From Virgisporangium aliadipatigenens (lineage in GTDB: Bacteria > Actinomycetota > Actinomycetes > Mycobacteriales > Micromonosporaceae): 64,000 nt of DNA. Where the stretch lies: assembly GCF_016863615.1 (NCBI RefSeq), contig NZ_BOPF01000009.1, positions 186,001-250,000 of the forward strand, written 5' to 3'. Every line of letters starts with the position of its first letter. Positions within the stretch are counted from its first letter, which is position 1. The position numbers and the translations under genes are program-made. The notes beneath the pieces were generated by a model. The model had not been told where the DNA came from and ran no database searches. It saw only the letters and a list, made by a program, of their open reading frames with translations. Of the stretch, positions 7,756 through 16,623 are shown one piece after another.

Positions 7756-8887
7756 GGTGGGGCACCCGTGGTTCCTGATCGGCTGCGCGCTCATGCCGAT
7801 GTGGTACGAGATCGCTGAATGCCGCGCGCACGTCTGTCGCAAAGATGATGGGCCGTGCGGTGGGGCCGAAGCACTGTTCGGAGAACAGGTCCTGCAGGGT
7901 CCGCTGGGCGGCGGTGGCCATCCCTTCGGCGGGCTTGCCGTCGGGAAACACCCTTGCGCGTAGCTGAGGGCCCCACCCTCCGGCACAGGTGCCATTCGGC
8001 GGGTCGGCCAACATCACGGCCAGCGCTGTCACCAGTTCGTCGAGGTCCGCCCGGGCGATCACCGCGGGCAGCAGCTTGAACGGGAAGATCCGGCCGAAAT
8101 ACGGAAAGACCTGTTGGCACCACGCGGCGTCAGCCGGCGACGCCACCAGGTCGAGGAGGGCACGTGTCCCCTTCGGGTCGGTCGCGTGTGCCGGGGACAG
8201 GGCGGCGGCAGCGCGGACCACGAGGTCCGAGTCCTCGCGCAGCATCCGGAGGGTGTCGAATCCCCAAGCGGAAAGCGTCAGCACCGCCATGATCCGCGTG
8301 CGGCGGTCGGACGCCGACAGCGCGTGGCCGTGGAGTCGTATCGCGACCTGGGGGCGGTGGTGTTGCAGGTCAGGAGCATCGAGTAGGCAGGCTACGGTGC
8401 CTATCGCTGCGGAGACCACCGTGGGGTCGGGATCGGCGAGCTGGGCGGACGCAGCCCGGTACGCCCGGGGCCGCGCCGCGCGGCACGCGGCGACCTCGGC
8501 CTCTCCCCCGGAAGGGCCCCAGCGGTCGGACTCGGCCGCAGCGGTCATGACGGAGGTCAACCAGTCGAGCAGCGAGGCCCGCAGCGGCTGTGCCGGTGCG
8601 GACGAACCGAAAACAGGCCGCACCAGGGTGCCGGTGCGAGGGTGATCGAGTACCGCCGCGACGAACTCCACCGCGGCCGGCGTCGCGCTGTAGATGGTGT
8701 CCTGATGATGAACGACACCGAACAGGTCTCCGAGGGCATCGGCCTGAACCCTGGCGTCGTCGCTCAACAGCGACGCAAGGATCTGCGGGGTCTTCGGCAC
8801 GTCCGTCATTCCGGCACACGCGTGCTCCAGAGCCGTCCAGTCGGTCCGGGCCAGAATGTCTTCGGGCAGCACCGCCGAAGTATGCAC
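7685..8887 (-). CDS. HEAT-repeat-like protein of unknown function
   Basis: The 400-residue reading frame starts at a GTG and shows alternating amphipathic helices with HEAT-like turns (for example LADPDPTVVSAAIGTVACLL and DSDLVVRAAAALSPAHATDP). The family is not recognised, though similar proteins occur near immunity and toxin genes. The last 25 residues are Arg/Pro-rich and low complexity, and the 3' end runs 71 bases into the convergent response-regulator gene. That tail looks like read-through after loss of an original stop or a small frameshift around 7760-7800. The body of the gene keeps normal codon bias. Start codon assignment is uncertain because no good ribosome site precedes it. Confidence 0.65.
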   Translation of the reverse strand: MHTSAVLPEDILARTDWTALEHACAGMTDVPKTPQILASLLSDDARVQADALGDLFGVVHHQDTIYSATPAAVEFVAAVLDHPRTGTLVRPVFGSSAPAQPLRASLLDWLTSVMTAAAESDRWGPSGGEAEVAACRAARPRAYRAASAQLADPDPTVVSAAIGTVACLLDAPDLQHHRPQVAIRLHGHALSASDRRTRIMAVLTLSAWGFDTLRMLREDSDLVVRAAAALSPAHATDPKGTRALLDLVASPADAAWCQQVFPYFGRIFPFKLLPAVIARADLDELVTALAVMLADPPNGTCAGGWGPQLRARVFPDGKPAEGMATAAQRTLQDLFSEQCFGPTARPIIFATDVRAAFSDLVPHRHERAADQEPRVPHLSRAGRRVGPAAPPAPGSRIRAS

Positions 8888-8941
8888 CTCGATGAGTCAG
8901 GTCCGACTCGTCGGGGGTTGACGAACTTCTAGGGTGGCGGG

Positions 8942-9931
8942 ATGCGTGCCGCGTCGGGGTCCTTGTTCGGGTTGGCCTATGGGGATTCGTTGGGCAGGCC
9001 GACCGAGTTTCTGGATTACGGCTCGATCGTTGCCATCCACGGTGTGGCGGGTCCGCAGGAGTTGACCGGCGATCCGGCCCGGGTCACCGATGACACCCAG
9101 ATGGCGCTGGCGGTCGGTGAGGCGCTGCTGGAGGCGCACACGTTCACCCCGGACGGCTTGGAGCCGGTCCTTCGCCGCCGGTTCGTCGAATGGCTGAAGA
9201 GTCCCGACAACACCCGTTCCCCCGGGATGACGTGCCTGCACGCCTGTGTCGCCTTGGCCGACGGGCTGCCATGGCTGGAGGCCACCCAGACCCGTTCCAA
9301 GGGATGCGGGGCGAACATGCGCGTCACTCCGGTAGGCCTCATGCCAGGGCTGAGCGAGGACCAGCGGGCCGCAACGGCGCAGCTTCAGGCCGCGCTGACC
9401 CACGGTCATCCCACCGCGCTCGCGGCCAGCGAACTCACCGCGTACGCCGTCCTCTTCCTGAACAGCGGCGTGGCACCGGCCGACCTGCTCGCGGCCCTGC
9501 GTGAACGCTGCGCCGAACAACGCACCACCTACCACCACGAGTGGCTCGGCACACTCTGGCGCCAGCCCGGCGTGTCCAGGCCGCAAACCTTCATGGCACA
9601 CGGCTGGGACGAGTGCGCCGACGCCCTCGACCGGGTCGACCGGGCACTCGCAACCGGGCAGCACCAGGGCGACCCATGCCGGGCGACCGGCGCCGGATGG
9701 GTCGCCGAGGAGGCACTGGCCACCGCCCTCTACTGCTATCTGATATCGCCTGACGAGCCGGTCGCCGTCCTCGGCCGCGCCGCGACCACGTCCGGCGACT
9801 CCGACTCCATCGCCTGCCTGGCCGGCGCCTTCGCGGGGGCGTCTCTCGGCATGGACGCCTGGCCCGCCCACTGGCAGCACCAGATCGAGTACACCGAGCG
9901 CCTGTCCCGCATCGGCCGAGCGTGGGACTGA
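8942..9931 (+). CDS. ADP-ribosylglycohydrolase (DraG-like)
   Basis: This 329-residue protein matches the ADP-ribosylglycohydrolase family, which removes ADP-ribose from proteins or nucleic acids using two Mg ions. The N-terminal signature GSLFGLAYGDSLGRPTEF and the metal-binding TDDTQMAL (about residue 57) are present, as is the C-terminal GDSDSIACLAGAFAGA motif (about residue 282) that supplies further Asp ligands. The ATG follows AGGGTGGCGGG. It is divergent from the HEAT-like gene with 54 bases between. It stands alone rather than in an operon. A NADAR protein lies 6 kb away and acts in the same chemistry. Confidence 0.9.
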   Translation: MRAASGSLFGLAYGDSLGRPTEFLDYGSIVAIHGVAGPQELTGDPARVTDDTQMALAVGEALLEAHTFTPDGLEPVLRRRFVEWLKSPDNTRSPGMTCLHACVALADGLPWLEATQTRSKGCGANMRVTPVGLMPGLSEDQRAATAQLQAALTHGHPTALAASELTAYAVLFLNSGVAPADLLAALRERCAEQRTTYHHEWLGTLWRQPGVSRPQTFMAHGWDECADALDRVDRALATGQHQGDPCRATGAGWVAEEALATALYCYLISPDEPVAVLGRAATTSGDSDSIACLAGAFAGASLGMDAWPAHWQHQIEYTERLSRIGRAWD

Positions 9932-10014
9932 CGACCGTCGCCGTGCCGTCGGCGGGCAGCCTCTCGCGCTCCGGGAACAGGACGTCCGTGGCGGCGATAG
10001 CAGCGGCCAGGTAG

Positions 10015-12177
10015 TTGGTCGGGCTTCCTCCTGGGGCACGCGCGGCAGTCGGGCGAGGTAGTTTGCTGCGACCCATACGATCGGCTCTTGTGGATCAGGC
10101 GGTTGAGCGGCGGGCGGCGCATCTGTTGCGGGGAGCGGGTGCGGGAGAGCGGGCGGGAATCCTTCAGGCGATGGGGCTCACGGAGGCGCTGGAGGCGCCG
10201 GCCGGGGAGCCGTCGGTCGGCTGGGTGCCGCTGTGGGCCGCCGGCAACCGGTCGGCGTTCCACCTGACGCTGCGCGGGCACGAGGGCCCCGTTCTGGCGG
10301 TGTCGGTGGGTGGTCGGGGTCTCGTCGCCAGCGGCGGTGCCGACCAGACGATCAGGCTGTGGAACGGGCGCACGGGCGTCCTGCTGTCGACGCTGACCGA
10401 GCACACCGGTGCCGTGGTGGCGTTGGCGATGAACGACCGGGTGCTGGCGAGCGCCGGCACCGATGGCACGCTGCGGCTGTGGAATCCGCAGAACGGTGCC
10501 GCCCTGCGCGTCATCCCGATGCCCGGCGGCGACCCGATCCGCCTGGTGCTGCTCCGCGACCTGGTGCTCGTCGCCTTCGACATGACGGTGGAGAGCTGGA
10601 ACGTGGCCACGGGCGAGCACGTCACGAGCATCGAGCTCTACAACGACATGCCCGACGGCGACTTCGACGACGATCCGGTCGGCCTGGTCGCGGTTCCCGA
10701 GCTGGATCTGATCGCCACGATGGAGAGCGACTTCGACGGCGGCCGTGTGATCCACCTGCGCGACCCTACGACCGGAGCCGTCACCGCGACCTTGCCGTGG
10801 CCCGGCCCTTCCGACGATCCCGACCTCGACGACGCCGAACTCGTTCCGCCCCTCGTGGTTGCCGGGACCAGGATCGGCGCGACCACCGTCCTGCCGTCGA
10901 TGGAGCACTACGAGCCCAACCGGTGGACAGGCGAAGCCTGGTGGGACGCCCGCACCGGCGACCTCGTCGTCAACCGGGAACTGGGCCGCAACCGCACGCT
11001 GTCCGCCGGCGGTCCCGCCGGGCGGGTCGCGATCCTCACCACCCGCGACCGTCGCTACCGCAGTGACGAGATCGTCAGCCCCGACATCCACATTGCGCAG
11101 GGCGCCGACCTGCACGGCCACGCCGGTCACGTGCATGCCGCCGCATTCGGGACCGTCGGTGACCGCACGGTGCTCGCGACCGCCGGTGCGGACGGTGACG
11201 TGCTGGTCTGGGACGCCGACGACGACCTGCGCACCAGCAACGACAGCGGGCCGGTCGCGTACGTCGCCGACCCGGACCGGCCGGTACTGGTGGCCGGCGT
11301 CAACAAGTTCACTCTGGCGGTGCGCGCCGCCGCCAGCGGTGCCGTCACGGGACACCTGCGCTGTCATGCCTATCCCGGCCAACCCGGTCACCACTGCCCG
11401 GACCTGGTGAACGCGTCCGGTCGGTACATGTCGCTGGGGCACTGCGGCTTCGCGGTGGCCGCAGGTGTCGTCGACGGCCGGTGGCTGGTGGCCAGCAGCG
11501 GCGACGGCACCGGCGTCCCCCTGTGGGACCCACGCACCGGCGAGGTGGTGCGGGTGATCGCGGAGAAGACGCCGGCCCGGGCACTCGCGTTCGACGGGCA
11601 GCTGCTGGCGACCGCGTCGTGGGTGTCGACCTCCAGCCCACAGGTGTGGGACGCATCGACCGGCGAACAGACGGTGGGCCTGGACTGGCCGGGCCGCATC
11701 GAGCGGACAGAGGCACTGGCGTTCGGCACGGCCGACGGGAGGCCGGTGCTCGCCGGCGCGACCCGCGGCGCGGTGACGGTGTGGGACCTGGCGAACGGCG
11801 CCCGGCTGGCCGATTTCGCCGCCGTGTCGAGCCGGCTGGCCGCCACCACGGACCGGCTCGCGATGACCGATGGCGAAAGAGTGTTACTGGCCGACCTCAC
11901 GACCGGCCGCCGGACAGCGACGATCGAACCCGCCGACGGGGCGGTGACCGCAACGGCGTTCGTGACCAAAGGCCGGCTGGTCACCGGCACGGAACGGGGC
12001 ACCGTGCGCGTGTGGGACACCAGCACCGCCCGCCCGCTTGCCACGCTAGCCACATTCGCCCGACCGGTGGCGGCACTGGCCACCGGCCACCTCGACGGGC
12101 TCCCGACCGTGTTCGCCCGCGCCACCACGGGCCGGCTGGTCGCGTGCCGGCTCACACACCACCTTCGCGACGGGTGA
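10015..12177 (+). CDS. WD40-repeat beta-propeller protein
   Basis: This protein of about 720 residues consists almost wholly of WD40-like repeats (GHEGPVLAVSVGG, then ASGGADQTIRLWN; ASAGTDGTLRLWNP; ATAGADGDVLVWD; GTERGTVRVWDTS). There is enough sequence for two seven-bladed propellers. The N-terminal 60 residues (VDQAVERRAAHLLRGAG) resemble the linker usually found after an NACHT or kinase domain, but no such domain is present. That suggests either a stand-alone scaffold or the severed sensor half of a larger protein. The start is uncertain: TTG at 10015 gives the longest frame and GTG at 10090 is equally possible. No signal peptide is visible. Confidence 0.8.
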   Translation: MVGLPPGARAAVGRGSLLRPIRSALVDQAVERRAAHLLRGAGAGERAGILQAMGLTEALEAPAGEPSVGWVPLWAAGNRSAFHLTLRGHEGPVLAVSVGGRGLVASGGADQTIRLWNGRTGVLLSTLTEHTGAVVALAMNDRVLASAGTDGTLRLWNPQNGAALRVIPMPGGDPIRLVLLRDLVLVAFDMTVESWNVATGEHVTSIELYNDMPDGDFDDDPVGLVAVPELDLIATMESDFDGGRVIHLRDPTTGAVTATLPWPGPSDDPDLDDAELVPPLVVAGTRIGATTVLPSMEHYEPNRWTGEAWWDARTGDLVVNRELGRNRTLSAGGPAGRVAILTTRDRRYRSDEIVSPDIHIAQGADLHGHAGHVHAAAFGTVGDRTVLATAGADGDVLVWDADDDLRTSNDSGPVAYVADPDRPVLVAGVNKFTLAVRAAASGAVTGHLRCHAYPGQPGHHCPDLVNASGRYMSLGHCGFAVAAGVVDGRWLVASSGDGTGVPLWDPRTGEVVRVIAEKTPARALAFDGQLLATASWVSTSSPQVWDASTGEQTVGLDWPGRIERTEALAFGTADGRPVLAGATRGAVTVWDLANGARLADFAAVSSRLAATTDRLAMTDGERVLLADLTTGRRTATIEPADGAVTATAFVTKGRLVTGTERGTVRVWDTSTARPLATLATFARPVAALATGHLDGLPTVFARATTGRLVACRLTHHLRDG

Positions 12178-12269
12178 TGTCCTAAGGTCCGCAGCATTCG
12201 CGAAACTGCCGAGGTATCGACAACAGGCCCGCCATTCATGTCACCGGCCCCGCTTGGCCGCGGTGGACC

Positions 12270-12297
12270 GCTCGCCGGCCGGCGCCGGCCGGCGAGC
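12270..12297 (-). terminator. 28-bp perfect palindrome, likely terminator
   Basis: Bases 12270-12283 are the exact reverse complement of 12284-12297 (arm GCTCGCCGGCCGGC). It lies nine bases beyond the stop of the secreted protein on the minus strand and 92 bases beyond the WD40 stop on the plus strand. No T tract follows on either side, as is common in high-G+C actinomycete terminators. It may act in both directions. Confidence 0.6.
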
Positions 12298-12306
12298 ATG
12301 TGGGGG

Positions 12307-12831
12307 TCAGGGGACCGGGGTGATTGTGAACGACGTCGAGCCGGCCGCGTGTTCCACCTTCACCTTGTACTTCGACGTGACGCCCGCCTGGTCCTTCACT
12401 TCCGCGGTCGCCTCGACAGTTGCCGCGCCGTTGGCGTCCAGGGCTACGGTCATCCCGCCGATGACCTTCGGGATGACCATGAGCTTCGCCGGAGCGACGG
12501 GTGTGGCGACGACGGTGTCCGTCGCGTTGACCGCCCAGCAGTTGACCCACAGGCCGCCGGCCACGACCTCGGCCGTCACCTTCAGCCCGCGCTTACCCGC
12601 CAGCTGACAGGTGACCTTGTCGGCGGCGGGCGCGATCCCATCGGCCAGGGCAGATACATCGGTCGACCGGGTGAGCTCTGGTGTCTCGACCGGCAGGCAC
12701 AACGCCGTCCGATGAACCGGTAGCGGACCCGCCGCGGCCGGAGCCGCGACGAGCCCGATAGCGAACAGTGTCCCGAGCAGCAGAATCATGGTGCGGACGA
12801 GGGTGGTGCGGGATCGGGCGTCAGGTCGCAT
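12307..12831 (-). CDS. Secreted protein of unknown function
   Basis: This 174-residue protein has a typical Sec signal peptide: a basic start (MRPDARSRTT), a hydrophobic core (MILLLGTLFAIGLVAAPAAA) and an AxA cleavage site near residue 34. The mature part has three Cys residues and beta-rich, Val/Ala/Thr-rich sequence ending in FTITPVP. AGGAGG lies seven bases before the ATG at 12831, which makes the start secure. No family was recognised. It appears monocistronic, with the 28-bp palindrome downstream. Confidence 0.75.
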   Translation of the reverse strand: MRPDARSRTTLVRTMILLLGTLFAIGLVAAPAAAGPLPVHRTALCLPVETPELTRSTDVSALADGIAPAADKVTCQLAGKRGLKVTAEVVAGGLWVNCWAVNATDTVVATPVAPAKLMVIPKVIGGMTVALDANGAATVEATAEVKDQAGVTSKYKVKVEHAAGSTSFTITPVP

Positions 12832-13103
12832 CGTGCCTCCTGTGTTCGCGCTGTGCGGTGCCGCGTGGTGCGGCCCGCTACCGAACCGTTCGCGTTCGGC
12901 AGGCCGGTGGACGGTGATCGGCCTACCGCGGTTGCCGCCGTCGTGGTGCGGGTCGCGGCACGGTCCGCGCTCCGCACGCTCTGCGGCCGGTCTCGCGCGG
13001 CGCCGGCAGCCTGGTGTGCCGAAGAGTTCCGGCGCTCCCAGGCCCGCCCCTCTGGCCACCCCGATGATCGAGCCGGTCCGGCACGGTTGAGCGGGGCGGC
13101 GGC

Positions 13104-13349
13104 CTACGGGCGGAAGCCGGCTCGCTGCGCGATGAGCTCGGAGCGGACCAGCTCCAGTAGCCGCCCCACCCAGTTGCGACCCTTGGCGCGCCCGCTCCGG
13201 AAGGCCGAGCTGACGTTGTACTCGATGCGCGCGTCGCCGGTGCCGACCAGCACGTCGGCCAGCGTCGCGTGCTGGTCGAACTTGGCCCGCAGCACCGCGT
13301 GCATGGCGGTCAGGCGCAGGTCGGGCCAGTCCGGCCGCAACGGATACCG
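13104..13349 (-). pseudogene. C-terminal remnant of a NADAR-family protein
   Basis: About 80 codons resemble the end of NADAR (YbiA-like) proteins: a DW followed by MHAVLRAKFDQ, LVGTGDARI, then GRNWVGRLLELVR before TAG at 13104. Between GTGDARI and GRNW the sequence is scrambled, and the expected Trp-Gly segment is missing. The N-terminal half with the YFQ/KF active-site motif is absent. The frame continues upstream only as antisense of the GNAT gene. I read it as a truncated, decaying copy of the intact NADAR gene at 15449-15934. Confidence 0.6.
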
Positions 13350-13384
13350 ATTGGACGAAGCCGTACGCCGAGTCGATCTCGCGG

Positions 13385-14287
13385 TCAAATGAGGTCGATG
13401 CGTTCCTGTGCGATGGGGTAGCCGGCCTTCGCGAAGGTGGCGGCCATCGGAAGGTTGGTCTGGTCGGTGCCGGCGACGATACGGTCCGCGCCTTCGCCGG
13501 CCAGTTTGTGGGTGGCTTCGACGAGGAGGTCGTAGGCGTATCCGTTGCCGCGGTGTTCGGGTACCACCGCGATGTAGCCGATGAGGGGATCGCCGTAGTT
13601 GCGGCAGGGAACGCTCAGGCCGATGAGTTCGCCCGTGGGTGTGTAGGCCAGCCGCCACCACTCGCGCGGGCTGGGCATCCAGCGCAGGTAGTCCAGCTCT
13701 TCCTGAGCGGCGGCGTCCAGCCCGGACCGGGCGACGGTGCGTCGTGCGTGAGCGTCGAGGCTGCCCTGGTGAACGCGACGGAAGACGTCGAGAATCACCG
13801 TGTCGTCGGGCTCGGGGCGAAACTCGAGGCGGCCCGGGCGCGGTGGCACTCCGCATTCCGGTGTCCATCGGTACCGGTAGCGCTCGACGAGCGGAGACAG
13901 GCCCGCGGCCATAGCGGCGTCGATTCTGATCCGGGCCTGTTCCCGGACCGCTGGATCCGCGCGCCAGCCCGGTGGCAGCTTCAAGGAGTACTGGGCGCGT
14001 AGCGGCGAGGTGCGTAGTAGTCGCACCGCGGCGTCGAGGTCGGTGAAGTCGAACCAGTCCAGAGCTTGTGGCGCATCGTCTTCCGGTCCAGCCCACCAGG
14101 CGGCGCGGGCCACGACGACGCCGTTGCGCAGGGCCACCCAGGTCCACTCCGGGCGGTACTCCCCTGCGGCCGCCATCGCGAGGTAGGTGTCGCCGAAGGC
14201 GGCGAACCCCACCAGGCCCGGGTCGGGCAGGGATTCGAAGAGTTCTTCCTCGCCCGCGGCGAGAGGACGGATCACCAGATCGGTCAT
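13385..14287 (-). CDS. GNAT-family N-acetyltransferase
   Basis: This 300-residue protein ends in a GNAT acetyl-CoA-binding domain. The motif A region reads GYIAVVPEHRGNGYAYDLLV, followed by the GADRIVAGTDQTNLPM strand and helix. The N-terminal 150 residues form a second, degenerate GNAT-like fold (PEWTWVALRNGVVVARAAWW), so it may be a tandem GNAT. The ATG at 14287 is preceded by GGAAGGA. Acceptor substrate is unknown. The stop lies 35 bases before the NADAR remnant. Confidence 0.85.
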   Translation of the reverse strand: MTDLVIRPLAAGEEELFESLPDPGLVGFAAFGDTYLAMAAAGEYRPEWTWVALRNGVVVARAAWWAGPEDDAPQALDWFDFTDLDAAVRLLRTSPLRAQYSLKLPPGWRADPAVREQARIRIDAAMAAGLSPLVERYRYRWTPECGVPPRPGRLEFRPEPDDTVILDVFRRVHQGSLDAHARRTVARSGLDAAAQEELDYLRWMPSPREWWRLAYTPTGELIGLSVPCRNYGDPLIGYIAVVPEHRGNGYAYDLLVEATHKLAGEGADRIVAGTDQTNLPMAATFAKAGYPIAQERIDLI

Positions 14288-14461
14288 GTTTGGGGTCCTT
14301 CCGGGGAGCGATGGCTCCCGTTCAGACCCGCGACGCCCTCGCAACGGGGTGGGAGCACACGACAGTCATCCTGACCACGGTTCCCACCTCCTTCATTCCG
14401 TCGAGGGCGTCCAGAGAACCTACCAACAGGGCGAATCGACGACAACATCGCCCACCGTGGA

Positions 14462-15364
14462 TCATCTACGCAAGGTCATCAGTTTGTTCCGCAGCTCCTC
14501 ATATGAGCTCAGACCGGTCTCCGGTGCGATCTCTTCGAGCCAGATCCTGTCGAACTCCTGCTTGATCTCGTCAGGCACGCGATCTCTGGATTCGCCGACC
14601 CGTCCGTTCCGCACCTTGTGTAGACGCCCGTCCGGCGGAAGTCGCATTGCCGCACCGCGCGCCGTGCGGGTGAGGTGATCCTCAAACTTCTCCCTGTGCT
14701 CCCGCATGAACTCGATATCCGATTGCCTCAGCACGATCTCCCTCAGCTCATCGTCGAGCGGAATGCCGGCAAAGTGCGCAACCCTTTCGATCGTGCCCGG
14801 CAGGTCCGCTTTCATGTTCTCATAGCACAATGGCAGAACGTCCTCGTCCTCCCGGCGCCCCCAGAACGAGAGAATGTGCCTCCAGACATCGTGCATGCGA
14901 ATGAAGTATCCCCGCGCGAACGCCTCGAGGCTGACCGATCCTTTCTCGAAGAACACACCTTCGAAGAAGTGGTACTCCGAGACGAGCGCATCACCCGGGT
15001 CGCGTAGGACGATGATGTATCTGCCACCCTTCGGCGCCTCGTCCAACGTGCTATGGGTCTTGAACGCACGCGGATGGGCAACCTGCGGCGCGTAAAGGTC
15101 GATACCCACGTCGTGTGCCATGTTTATCCACGGTACGACGCGGCAGATCTCGTCGAAATCCATCGAGCCACGCGTCCGCAAGCCGTGCACGATCTGCTGC
15201 ATCCACGTCGTTCCACACTTCGGCGGGGTGACGATAAATACGTCCGTAGGATCAGGATTGAAGGCGAGACCCCGTTGCCACCCTTCCGGCGTCGCGAAGT
15301 TCTTCATCCGTTCGTTCATTTCTTCGACGGTTGTGGGACGCGAATATCTTTCCTCCTGATTCAC
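14462..15364 (-). CDS. PAPS-dependent sulfotransferase
   Basis: This 300-residue cytosolic-type sulfotransferase transfers sulfate from PAPS to a hydroxyl or amine. The 5'-phosphosulfate loop VTPPKCGTTWMQQ (about residue 47) and the 3'-phosphate motif VLRDPGDALVSEY (about residue 121) are intact, and a His in KTHSTLDE sits near the expected catalytic position. The GTG start at 15364 follows a GAGG-rich stretch. Base composition is unlike its neighbours: the first 60 bases from 14461 contain 30 G+C, and A/T-ending codons are common. It was probably acquired by transfer. The acceptor is unknown and no biosynthetic genes adjoin it. Confidence 0.88.
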   Translation of the reverse strand: MNQEERYSRPTTVEEMNERMKNFATPEGWQRGLAFNPDPTDVFIVTPPKCGTTWMQQIVHGLRTRGSMDFDEICRVVPWINMAHDVGIDLYAPQVAHPRAFKTHSTLDEAPKGGRYIIVLRDPGDALVSEYHFFEGVFFEKGSVSLEAFARGYFIRMHDVWRHILSFWGRREDEDVLPLCYENMKADLPGTIERVAHFAGIPLDDELREIVLRQSDIEFMREHREKFEDHLTRTARGAAMRLPPDGRLHKVRNGRVGESRDRVPDEIKQEFDRIWLEEIAPETGLSSYEELRNKLMTLRR

Positions 15365-15448
15365 CCTTCCTCACCTCCAGGGTCTTGTGCACGGATGCCA
15401 CCACGAGCAGCGAATGTCCCTACGACTATCGCAGAGCTCGCTCAGGAA

Positions 15449-15934
15449 CTACCGATGCTTTCGCCCGCCCCGGATGTCGTCGTTACGGGCAAGGTCGGCG
15501 CGGAGCTGAGTGCGGGTGCGCATCAGGATCCGGCCGAGCATGTTCCTACCGGTGCCGGTCCGGCCCCGTCCCCAGTAGTGGTCGGTGCCGGTGTCCTCCA
15601 CGATCTCGGCGTCGCCCGTGTCCAGCAGGATCACGCGGATGTCGGCGTGTGCGGCGAACTTGGCCGCGACGGCCCGACGCATAACATCGTCCTTGACCCG
15701 CTCCCAGTCCCGCCGCAGCGGCCGGGACCGGTCACGGCCCAGTTCAGCGGCGCGCATCGGGCCGGCCGCCCGGCGGATCACGTCGGCGTGGCGGGTGCCG
15801 GCGAACTTCTGCGCCTGGAAGTAGTGCTCGGATGTCGGCCACCGGTGCCCGTCCAGGTCGAAATCGTGCGCGGAGAAGTTGGAGAAACAGCCGTACGGAA
15901 CCTCGTCGGCGCCGTAGAAGTAGATCGTCACCAT
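15449..15934 (-). CDS. NADAR-family N-glycosidase/ADP-ribose hydrolase (YbiA-like)
   Basis: This 161-residue protein is a complete NADAR domain. The N-terminal CFSNFSAHDFDLDG, the active-site helix PTSEHYFQAQKFAG (about residues 33-46), the RDW...MRRAVAAKFAAH segment and the C-terminal GTGRNMLGRILMR are all present. Characterised members act on riboflavin-pathway intermediates or remove ADP-ribose from guanine in DNA. No DarT-like toxin is adjacent, so the substrate remains open. The start at 15934 is divergent from the hypothetical gene at 16080. A truncated copy lies 2 kb away. Confidence 0.85.
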   Translation of the reverse strand: MVTIYFYGADEVPYGCFSNFSAHDFDLDGHRWPTSEHYFQAQKFAGTRHADVIRRAAGPMRAAELGRDRSRPLRRDWERVKDDVMRRAVAAKFAAHADIRVILLDTGDAEIVEDTGTDHYWGRGRTGTGRNMLGRILMRTRTQLRADLARNDDIRGGRKHR

Positions 15935-16079
15935 GGCCTCGCGGTAGAGAGCGGGGATCCACACGGTGCCACACAACGACGAGATGGCAACCGGTTTCGT
16001 CCTCGCCCGCGTACGTCGTCGACCCGGTTCGGATGGCCGAACTACGCTGGCCGCACCCAACCGACGGACAGGAGCAGTG

Positions 16080-16550
16080 GTGGGAGTTCCCTGGGGGGTC
16101 GAGCGATCCAGCAGCAAGTGGACCGGAAAGGACGAGTTCCTGGAGAAGTGGACGAGCTTCGCCGCGGCCGACCTGTGCAGCCGCTTCCGGATCCCGTACG
16201 ACGACGACATCCACCTGTTCGTCCGCGAGGACGACGGCACGGTGACCGTCACCAGCCGCAGCGAACCCGACCTCCTCGCCGAGATCAGCTCACTGTCCAC
16301 TCCGGACGGTTCCTACGCCATCTTCGGTCCGCTCACCGAAGCGTCGCTGTTCGTGCCCGACCACCGCAAGGACCGCTGGGTCACCCAGGACACGTGGCGC
16401 CACAGCGGCGGCAACATCGTGGTCGCCAGCCTCGACGCCCTGTACTGGATGAGTGAGCCCGATGTCATCGACCGCCCGATGGCCCGGGAACTGCACCTGG
16501 CCGGGCGGTTCGCCGAGGACTACGAACTGGTCGTCAGCATCAGCTTCTGA
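16080..16550 (+). CDS. Hypothetical protein, small soluble
   Basis: This protein of about 156 residues is not recognised. It is rich in acidic and aromatic residues (YDDDIHLFVREDDG, TQDTWRHSGGN) and has no signal peptide or membrane segment. The GTG at 16080 is chosen because ACAGGAG ends five bases before it. The frame is open to a GTG at 15966, but the upstream part is Arg/Gly-rich and reads like non-coding sequence. It is divergent from the NADAR gene and may share its promoter region. Confidence 0.6.
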   Translation: MGVPWGVERSSSKWTGKDEFLEKWTSFAAADLCSRFRIPYDDDIHLFVREDDGTVTVTSRSEPDLLAEISSLSTPDGSYAIFGPLTEASLFVPDHRKDRWVTQDTWRHSGGNIVVASLDALYWMSEPDVIDRPMARELHLAGRFAEDYELVVSISF

Positions 16551-16623
16551 GCGACGTCACTGCGGGAGTGGATCGCGATGTTCGACGGCGCTGCCGGGCC
16601 ACGAGTTCATGATCGGGTGTCGG

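Noticed and set aside
15966-16079. Longer N-terminus for the hypothetical gene at 16080
   Set aside because: The extra codons are low-complexity, lie in the divergent promoter region and lack a ribosome site, while ACAGGAG precedes the GTG at 16080.
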